DNA of 9,876 bases from assembly GCA_025927935.1 (NCBI GenBank), contig JAICKM010000205.1:1-9876 (forward strand), written 5' to 3'. Below are positions 4,548-9,876 of this stretch, piece by piece; the stretch's first letter is position 1, and every line of letters starts with the position of its first letter. The notes beneath the pieces are model-generated. The model was given only the letters and a program-made list of their open reading frames with translations. It was not told the origin of the DNA and ran no database searches. This DNA is from Chloroflexia bacterium (GTDB taxonomy: Bacteria > Chloroflexota > Chloroflexia > QHBQ01 > JADMIH01). The position numbers and the translations under genes were made by a program.

Positions 4548-7037
4548 CTACCGGCGGGTCAGGGGAGTTGTGGTGGCGGTGGCCGTTTCCGCAACAGGAG
4601 TTGCCGTGGTGGTGCCGGCTATCGGTGTGCCGGTCACGGTGCCGGTCGGACTCGCAATGGGCGTTGGGGTGCCGCCCGATCCGTTGGGCAGGTGGAAAGC
4701 GGTGCTCAGCATTTTGGAAAGCTGCGACCGTGTAGCGTCGCTGCCCGGATGGAATGTTCCATCATCGTAACCGCTGACGACATTCTGGGCGTGGATCGTC
4801 TCGATGAAGCTATAGGCCCAGTACGTGTCCGGCACATCGCTGAACGACGGCACGGGCGGGTTCAACGGCGTCCAGCCCTTCGCTAGTACGATCATCTTGC
4901 TTAACTGTGCGCGGGTGATGGTGTTGTAGGGGCGGAAGGTGTGATCCTCGTAGCCCGAGATGACGCCGTAGGCATAGGCCGTCTCCACATAATAGAAGAA
5001 CGGCGACCCGACCGGCACGTCGGTAAAGGTTGGCACCTGCGGGTAGGGGATATACCAGTTCATGCCCAGCGTGATCATCTTGGCGAGCTGGCCGCGCGTG
5101 GCGCCGGCCCCGCCGCGGAAGGTGCCGTCGCTATAGCCGCTGATCACGCCCTGGCAGAACAGATCGGAGACATAGGGGTAGGCCCAATCCGTATCCGGCA
5201 GGTCGGTGAAGCGCATACCGCAGGGGCCGGGCGTCCAGGTGGCTGTGGGCGGCAGGGGCGTATAGGTCGCGGTCGGCACGGGAGTCGCGGTGTCGGGTAC
5301 GGGCGTGTGGGTGCTGGTTGGCACCGGCGTCACCGTGGGCGGCGGGCGCGGGGTGTTGGTCGGCACGGCAGTGGGCGGTGTCAGGGTGCCCGCCGGAATC
5401 CACATGATTGTGTCGAACCAGACGTTGAGGTTCGTATCGCCCGTGGCGTTGCTGAGCGACACGCTGGCTGCCGCCGGGGAGTTGAAGCGGCCCAGGTGCG
5501 CCCATTCGCCCTGCGGGGCGAGATTGCCCTGGCGCAGCCCGCTGCTGGTGATGGCTTTCTGATCGAGCACCACCGTGGCCGGGCCGTTGGTCGTCGCGAT
5601 CGTATAGCGCGCGCTGCTCGTCTCGGCCCGCCCGTTGTCGACCCAGGGGATAAACGCATAAATGTCGTAAAGCCCCACGCCGGGCAGCGTGGCGCTCCAG
5701 GTGGCGAGATTGGTGGGGCCGCCCGCCACCGACAGTGCTCGGTAGGCGGTGCCGCCGTTCCACCCACCGGGGTAGGCGCTCCAGCCGTGGTTGCGGTCGA
5801 GCACGGCCGGCGTGGCCGCGAAGCCGCTGTCGCTGTTGCGCACGCGGGCGGCCACGGCGGAGTCGCGCCGCACCAGCGCCAAATAGCTGGCCCAGTCCCA
5901 GTTGGGGCCAGGATCGGTGTGCGGCGGGTTGCGCTGGTTCGGCACCTGGTAGTGGCCGATGATGTGCGCGTGGTCCTTAGGAATGCCGAAGCGGTCGGCC
6001 ATCGTGCGCACGAGGGCCGCCGAGGCATTGTACATCGCGCTGGTGTACCACCCGGTCTGGCTCATGTAACCTTCGTGCTCGACGCCGATGGCCCGCACGT
6101 TGTAGTCCCAGTTGCCGGCATGGTACGCCGTATCGGCGTTATGCACCATCTGGGTGATGTCGCCGTCCCAGGAGCGGATGACAAAGTGCGCGCTCACGCC
6201 CGAACTGGGGTTCTGGAACCAGTTGATGGCCGACTGATAGGTGCCTTCGGTGTCGTGGATGACGATAAAGTTCAACGGGCCGTAATCGCGCCCATATTGG
6301 AAGTTGCCGCCCGCCGCCGGCACCCAGTGCGCGGGCGGGTAGTCGTCGGTGTCCGGCGCGCTGGTCAGCGGGTCCACGCGGTCGGGTAGCTCCAGGTTGG
6401 CGGTGGCCGGTAGGTTCACGGCCTCGCCCTGGCTGGTGCGCGCCTTTACACCCTCTTTCAGCATGGTAAACACACTGAAGGCATAGCTGCGCGCCACCAG
6501 CGGGTCGGTGAAGCCGCTGTAGCGGGCGACAACCGCGTACCACCCGGCCAGGTTTGTGGGAGTAGCGGCGGGTTCATTGCGCGCCAGATCGCGCAGCAGG
6601 ACCGCGGCGCCGCGGATGTTGGCCGTCTCGTCCTTTTGCAGGACCGCCGGATCGACGCCGAGCAGCGCCGCCGCTCGCGTCAGGCTGTCCCCGTCGGGCG
6701 GCAGCGACAGGCCCATCACCCCATACTGGTTGTAGTCGTTGGGGGCGCCGCCGCGGCTTTCCCAGTGGCTCTCGACCCAGGCGATGGCTTCCAGGAGCGC
6801 GGGCGGCACGCTATACTGGGCGCCCGCCGCGGCAAACGCGGTTCCGAGCGGGCCGGGCGGCGCGGCATTGTCGAGGCGCAAAGCCGGCCCTGGCCCCGTT
6901 GGGGTGGCGGTACGCTCGGCGGCCTGGCTCGTGGGCGGGAGCAACCCGATGGTGAGCAGGACCGCCGCCAGTAGCGTTACGGCGATGGTTCGCCCGGCTC
7001 GGCGGTCATGAGGAATGGGAAAGGTAGGAGGTTGCAT
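4548..7037 (-). CDS. SLH-anchored cell-wall hydrolase: lytic transglycosylase-like + Amidase_2 + golvesin-like domain, 829 aa
   Basis: This is a secreted, surface-attached peptidoglycan hydrolase. Signal peptide: residues 1-39 (RRAGR n-region, hydrophobic 17-33, likely cleavage after SQA). At 65-200 lies a lysozyme/SLT-like domain with 'PPALLEAIAWVES', Glu89 being the likely acid, and 'YGVMGL'. At about 250-385 lies an Amidase_2 (N-acetylmuramoyl-L-alanine amidase) domain; zinc ligands are His261 (VIHDTEG), His362 (IIGHYQVP) and Asp375 (HTDPGPNW), with Glu320 in 'GVEHEG' matching the active-site Glu of AmpD-type enzymes. At about 400-548 lies a beta domain resembling the golvesin/xanthan-lyase-associated module (YDIYAFIPW, then FDTIMWIP). 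A Thr/Pro-rich linker spans 551-605. Three SLH repeats start at about 610, 671 and 732, each with 'V(I/V)SGY.D.TF' and 'TR.QL.KM'. A Thr/Pro tail of about 40 residues ends the protein. SLH repeats bind secondary wall polymer. The ATG at 7037 has GAGG nine to ten bases upstream. It could remodel the cell's own wall, recycle muropeptides or attack other cells. Confidence 0.87.
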   Translation of the reverse strand: MQPPTFPIPHDRRAGRTIAVTLLAAVLLTIGLLPPTSQAAERTATPTGPGPALRLDNAAPPGPLGTAFAAAGAQYSVPPALLEAIAWVESHWESRGGAPNDYNQYGVMGLSLPPDGDSLTRAAALLGVDPAVLQKDETANIRGAAVLLRDLARNEPAATPTNLAGWYAVVARYSGFTDPLVARSYAFSVFTMLKEGVKARTSQGEAVNLPATANLELPDRVDPLTSAPDTDDYPPAHWVPAAGGNFQYGRDYGPLNFIVIHDTEGTYQSAINWFQNPSSGVSAHFVIRSWDGDITQMVHNADTAYHAGNWDYNVRAIGVEHEGYMSQTGWYTSAMYNASAALVRTMADRFGIPKDHAHIIGHYQVPNQRNPPHTDPGPNWDWASYLALVRRDSAVAARVRNSDSGFAATPAVLDRNHGWSAYPGGWNGGTAYRALSVAGGPTNLATWSATLPGVGLYDIYAFIPWVDNGRAETSSARYTIATTNGPATVVLDQKAITSSGLRQGNLAPQGEWAHLGRFNSPAAASVSLSNATGDTNLNVWFDTIMWIPAGTLTPPTAVPTNTPRPPPTVTPVPTSTHTPVPDTATPVPTATYTPLPPTATWTPGPCGMRFTDLPDTDWAYPYVSDLFCQGVISGYSDGTFRGGAGATRGQLAKMITLGMNWYIPYPQVPTFTDVPVGSPFFYYVETAYAYGVISGYEDHTFRPYNTITRAQLSKMIVLAKGWTPLNPPVPSFSDVPDTYWAYSFIETIHAQNVVSGYDDGTFHPGSDATRSQLSKMLSTAFHLPNGSGGTPTPIASPTGTVTGTPIAGTTTATPVAETATATTTPLTRR

Positions 7038-7234
7038 ATCGATCTGACCTCATTCGATGAGCCGGCAGCCAACAGGTGTCGGGCATGGGTATGCGGTAGG
7101 CACAGCGGGGCCGCATGGAGCAGTCTCACTATCACAACGGGTCAGGCGAACTCAGGTTGCAGCGCCGGGGACTCGCCTGCATATAAAAAAGGTCACAAAC
7201 GCCGGTACATATTCCATCCGAGAGTATACTTGAT

Positions 7235-7260
7235 CTCCGGCGTATTGCCCCTTGCCGGAG
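7235..7260. promoter_or_regulatory. Inverted repeat CTCCGGC-N12-GCCGGAG over a -35 box
   Basis: Two perfect 7-bp arms (7235-7241 and 7254-7260) are spaced 19 bp centre to centre, close to two helical turns. The right arm covers most of the -35 element of the rightward promoter. It is a candidate operator for a dimeric regulator, but it is GC-rich and could also be a chance hairpin. Confidence 0.3.
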
Positions 7261-7280
7261 CGGGCCGGGCGGGATACAAT
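7252..7280 (+). promoter_or_regulatory. Sigma70-type promoter of the BPHL-like hydrolase gene
   Basis: TTGCCG (7252-7257) and TACAAT (7275-7280) are separated by 17 bp. The expected start near 7287 leaves about 30 nt before the ATG at 7318. This also argues against using the TTG at 7252 as a start codon, since it would lie upstream of the transcript. Confidence 0.5.
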
Positions 7281-7317
7281 AGCCCCCGGCCAAGTTCCAG
7301 CAAAGGACAGGTGGCGG

Positions 7318-8100
7318 ATGCCGTATACACGCGATGGGGAAGGACGGCTCTACTACGAAGTGCGCGGCGCCGGGCCGCCGGTGGTCCTGCTGCACGGCTT
7401 CGGCGAAGATGGGCGCGCGCTGGGGCCGCTGGTCCGGGCGCTGGCCGGGCACTACCGGGTGCTGGTGCCCGATCTCCCCGGCTATGGCCGCTCCACGCCG
7501 CAACCGCGCACCTTCCCGCTCGATTTCTACCGGCAGGATGCCCTGCGCCTGTTAGCGTGGTTAGCGGTGCTGGGCCTGGACCGTGTTCATCTGGGCGGGT
7601 TCAGCGACGGCGCCGAGGTGGCGCTCTGGATGGCGATCCTCGATCCGCCGCGCATCCGCTCGCTGCTGGCCTGGGGCGTGGCCGGGGCGCTGGATGTCGC
7701 TGCCCTGCCGGAGATCACAGCTATCGGGCGGCTCGTGGATGCGCCGCCGCTGGCCTGGCGCGACTGGCGCGCCGCGCTGTGCCGCACCTATGGCCGCGAG
7801 GGCGCCCACCTGTTGACCACGCGCTGGGCGGCCACCCTGCAAGCGATTATCGCCGCCGGAGGCGAGATCAGCCTGGCGCGCGTCGGGGAGATCCGGTGCC
7901 CGACCTTGTTGATCAACGGGGCCGCGGACTCCATGAACCCGCCGGCCCTGGCGCAACGCCTGGCTGCGCGCATCCCGCAGGCCGATCTAATCATTTTGCC
8001 GGATACCGGTCATGCGGTCCACGAGGAGCGTCCTGACTGGTTCCAGGCTACCGCCCTCGCCTGGCTGGCTCGCCAGCCAGCCTTGCCGCCGACTAAATAG
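7318..8100 (+). CDS. Alpha/beta-fold hydrolase, BPHL (valacyclovir hydrolase)-like, 260 aa
   Basis: This is a cytoplasmic serine hydrolase. The oxyanion motif LLHGFGEDG is at residues 24-32. The nucleophile motif GGFSDGAE places Ser at 96; its S-D-G core resembles the GWSDGG elbow of valacyclovir hydrolase/BPHL, which cleaves amino-acid esters. Asp204 (INGAAD) and His232 (DTGHAVHEERP) complete the triad, and the cap domain spans about 125-185. The similarity is at motif level, so the substrate remains open. The start is chosen at the ATG at 7318, three residues before the conserved first strand region, with AAAGGA (7302-7307) 10 nt upstream; a TTG 22 codons earlier overlaps the promoter. The gene has its own promoter and converges on the topoisomerase gene. 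Confidence 0.87.
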   Translation: MPYTRDGEGRLYYEVRGAGPPVVLLHGFGEDGRALGPLVRALAGHYRVLVPDLPGYGRSTPQPRTFPLDFYRQDALRLLAWLAVLGLDRVHLGGFSDGAEVALWMAILDPPRIRSLLAWGVAGALDVAALPEITAIGRLVDAPPLAWRDWRAALCRTYGREGAHLLTTRWAATLQAIIAAGGEISLARVGEIRCPTLLINGAADSMNPPALAQRLAARIPQADLIILPDTGHAVHEERPDWFQATALAWLARQPALPPTK

Positions 8101-8213
8101 CGGGTCCTCATCTATAAATTAGCATGCCGTCTCTGCATAGTGCCTTTCTGCGTTGCTTGTTAAGCCCGTCTTGATCGGTTTGCGACATGATTATGAAACT
8201 TTTTGGATATAAA

Positions 8214-8253
8214 AGCGCCCCTGTCCGTGCCCAAAAGCACGGGCAGGGGCGCT
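8214..8253 (-). terminator. Terminator of the topoisomerase I gene, shared with the converging hydrolase
   Basis: This is a 17-bp stem (8214-8230 with 8237-8253, one G-T pair) with the loop CCAAAA. On the minus strand it begins 15 nt after the topoisomerase stop and is followed by TTTATAT, giving the most classic intrinsic terminator in the window. For the rightward hydrolase it lies 113 nt past the stop without a T run. The rest of 8101-8213 is AT-rich and has no recognisable feature. Confidence 0.75.
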
Positions 8254-8268
8254 CATGCTGGTGCCGGC

Positions 8269-9876
8269 TTAGCTGCCGGTCAACTCCAGTTCCAGATCGG
8301 CGGGCGCCGCGCGACGGGTGCCGCGCGCAGATGTCTTGCGCGTGGTCGTCGGAGCGGTGGCGGCGGCCGTGCGCTTGCGCGGGGCGGTCGCTTTGCGTGT
8401 CGTGCCCGTTTTACCGGTCGCTGGTTTGCTGCCCGCGGCGGTCTTGCCGCGCGGTGTGGCGCGCGCTGTGGTGGTGCCGGAGGCAGTGCGGCGGGCGGCG
8501 GGCTTCTCCGGCATTGCCGTCGCAGGCACCACCGGCCCGTTGTTGGTGGGCTGCTGGCCGTTGTCGGGCGGCACGTCGCGGCTGGCCCAGGAGCACTGGC
8601 TGCACTTGGCGCCCTCGCCGCGCGCCCCCTGCATGATCAGGCCGCCGCATTGCGGGCAGGCGCCCGGCAGGGGCCGGTTCCATACCGAGAAGGTGCAAGC
8701 CGGGTAGCGGTCGCAGGAATAGAATACCTTGCCTCGCCCGCTGCGCTTCTCCACCATCTGTCCTTCACGGCAGATCGGGCAGCGCACGCCGACCAGCTTA
8801 GGGATGCTCCGCTTGTAGCGGCAGGCCGGGAATCCAGAGCAGGCCACGAACGGGCCGAAGCGGCTGGTGCGGATCAACAACTCCTTGCCGCACTCTGGAC
8901 AGGCTTCGCCCAACTTCTCCGGCTCCGGCTTGTCCAGCGAGATATGCGCCACCTCGCGCTCGGCTCGCTCGATCTCCTGCTCGAAGGGGCTATAGAACTC
9001 GCCGAGAACCCGGCGCCATTCGCGCCCGCCTTCGGCCACGTCGTCCAGTTCACCCTCCATCTGCGAGGTGAATCCGATGTCCACCACGTCGGGGAACTGC
9101 TCGACCAGCAGGTCGTTGACCACCCGGCCCAACTCGGTGGGCACGAACTTCTTGTCCTGCTTCTCGACATAACCGCGGTCCTGCACCGTGCCCAGGATGG
9201 GCGCGTAGGTGCTGGGGCGCCCGATACCCTTCTCCTCCAGCGCTTTCACCAGCGTGGCCTCCGTGTAGCGGGGGGGCGGCTCGGTGAAGTGCTGCTCGGG
9301 GCTGAGCTTGAGCAAGGTCAGCGGATCCTGCTCGGCCAGGGGCGGAAGGGCCTTCTTGTCGAGATCATCCTCGGCGTCGCCTGCGTCGTGGCCCTCGCGA
9401 TAGACGGCCAGGAAGCCGGGGAACTTCACGACCGAGCCCGTGGCGCGGAACGTATAGGGCCGCGGCGCTTTGGCCGTCGCCGGGCCGGCCCCGATGTCCA
9501 CGGTGGTCTGGTCCAGCACGGCGGGCGACATCTGGCTGGCGACGAAGCGCTGCCAGATCAGCCGGTAGAGGCGCAACTGCTCGGCGGTGAGATAAGGCGC
9601 CAGGCTGTCGGGGTCGCGGCTCGCCGTGGTCGGGCGGATGGCCTCGTGGGCTTCCTGTGCGCCGCGCACCTTCTTGGTGTACTGCGGCGGGCTGGCCGGC
9701 ACATACTCCGGCCCGAAGCGCGCGGCGATCACTTCGCGGGCTTCCGCTTGCGCGGAGGACGCCACCTGCGTGCTGTCGGTACGCATGTACGTAATCAGCC
9801 CGACCGAGCCGTCCTTGCCGATCTCCACGCCTTCATAAAGCTGCTGCGCGATCTGCATGGTGCGGCGGGCGGTGAA
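8269..9876 (-). CDS. topA: DNA topoisomerase I (type IA), C-terminal 535 residues; N-terminus outside window
   Basis: This enzyme relaxes negatively supercoiled DNA by breaking and passing one strand. The frame runs off the window end, so the Toprim domain and start are missing. Numbered from the first visible residue, FTARRTMQIAQQLYEG opens the core. GLITYMRTDST at about 26-36 carries the catalytic Tyr at 30, and HEAIRPT at 77-83 is the conserved core motif. GIGRPSTYA at 217-225 and the 'GYVEK...PTELG' block at about 235-250 complete the fold. Three four-cysteine zinc fingers follow, with Cys at about 326/329/346/352, 366/369/388/394 and 407/410/425/428. The last 80 or so residues are a low-complexity tail rich in Lys, Arg, Ala and Thr, ending in an acidic LELELTGS. 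Basic tails of this kind occur in actinobacterial topoisomerase I, where they bind DNA. Having both fingers and a tail is notable. Reverse gyrase is unlikely: no helicase part is visible, although the N-terminus cannot be seen. Confidence 0.95.
   Translation of the reverse strand, partial: FTARRTMQIAQQLYEGVEIGKDGSVGLITYMRTDSTQVASSAQAEAREVIAARFGPEYVPASPPQYTKKVRGAQEAHEAIRPTTASRDPDSLAPYLTAEQLRLYRLIWQRFVASQMSPAVLDQTTVDIGAGPATAKAPRPYTFRATGSVVKFPGFLAVYREGHDAGDAEDDLDKKALPPLAEQDPLTLLKLSPEQHFTEPPPRYTEATLVKALEEKGIGRPSTYAPILGTVQDRGYVEKQDKKFVPTELGRVVNDLLVEQFPDVVDIGFTSQMEGELDDVAEGGREWRRVLGEFYSPFEQEIERAEREVAHISLDKPEPEKLGEACPECGKELLIRTSRFGPFVACSGFPACRYKRSIPKLVGVRCPICREGQMVEKRSGRGKVFYSCDRYPACTFSVWNRPLPGACPQCGGLIMQGARGEGAKCSQCSWASRDVPPDNGQQPTNNGPVVPATAMPEKPAARRTASGTTTARATPRGKTAAGSKPATGKTGTTRKATAPRKRTAAATAPTTTRKTSARGTRRAAPADLELELTGS

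Larger units (their letters stand above)
7038..7317. other. Divergent intergenic region between surface hydrolase and BPHL-like hydrolase
   Basis: This 280-bp gap lies between two genes that point away from each other. Its centre, 7179-7230, is AT-rich, with ATATAAAAAA at 7181-7190 and AGTATACT at 7223-7230. The rightward promoter sits at 7252-7280. I could not find a convincing leftward promoter for the 829-aa gene, although one must probably lie here. A 7-bp inverted repeat with a long gap (7143-7149 and 7173-7179) is probably chance. No gene is visible. Confidence 0.5.

Noticed and set aside
4941..6389. Long rightward open frame (482 codons) opposite the surface hydrolase gene
   Set aside because: Its translation is low-complexity Gly/Arg/His/Val with no motif, while the opposite strand encodes clear catalytic domains. 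It is a shadow of GC-rich codon use.
7181..7230. Leftward promoter for the surface hydrolase within the AT-rich patch
   Set aside because: Several TATA-like words exist (7207-7212, 7223-7228), but none has a matching -35 at 16-18 bp.
7252..7254. TTG as the start of the BPHL-like hydrolase
   Set aside because: It forms part of the likely -35 box, and the 22 extra residues do not resemble the family's N-terminus. The ATG at 7318 fits.
679..8100. Two alpha/beta hydrolases as a duplicated pair or shared pathway
   Set aside because: They lie about 6 kb apart in opposite orientations, and their cap regions and nucleophile motifs (GVSMGG against GGFSDG) are different. No linking genes were found.

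Overview
The window looks like chromosomal DNA from a high-G+C, non-proteobacterial bacterium. A member of the Chloroflexota is the best guess. The grounds are a secreted cell-wall hydrolase with three C-terminal SLH domains, Thr/Pro-rich linkers of the 'PTxTP' type in two separate extracellular proteins, and a topoisomerase I with zinc fingers plus a long Lys/Arg/Ala/Thr-rich tail. This is family-level inference from sequence style, with no marker gene search behind it. I see no rRNA, tRNA, CRISPR array, insertion sequence or phage gene.

Layout. (1) 2-604 (+) is the C-terminal end of a secreted protein with a proprotein-convertase P domain. (2) 679-1500 (-) is an alpha/beta hydrolase. (3) 1501-1762 is an AT-rich divergent regulatory region. 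It fires left into the hydrolase from an extended -10 promoter overlapped by a perfect palindrome. It fires right, from a well-formed promoter, into a 59-residue basic protein (1763-1942) with a near-perfect Shine-Dalgarno. (4) That small gene is followed by two tandem hairpins and an MFS_3-type exporter (2024-3295, +). (5) 3364-4398 (-) is a D-2-hydroxyacid dehydrogenase of the glyoxylate/hydroxypyruvate reductase type. (6) 4548-7037 (-) is an 829-residue surface protein joining a lytic-transglycosylase-like domain, an Amidase_2 domain, a golvesin/xanthan-lyase-like beta domain and three SLH domains. (7) 7318-8100 (+) is a second alpha/beta hydrolase, similar in motif to valacyclovir hydrolase (BPHL). 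(8) 8269-9876 (-) is the C-terminal two thirds of DNA topoisomerase I; its start lies outside the window.

Most genes are single transcription units with no shared pathway. The three convergent junctions, and the end of the surface hydrolase gene, each carry one long GC-rich hairpin of unrelated sequence, probably terminators. The part with the most unexplained structure is 1550-2024. It contains the small gene, two promoters, a palindrome, repeated TTAA(G) motifs and tandem hairpins upstream of the exporter. It could be a regulated exporter operon with a leader peptide or small-protein partner.
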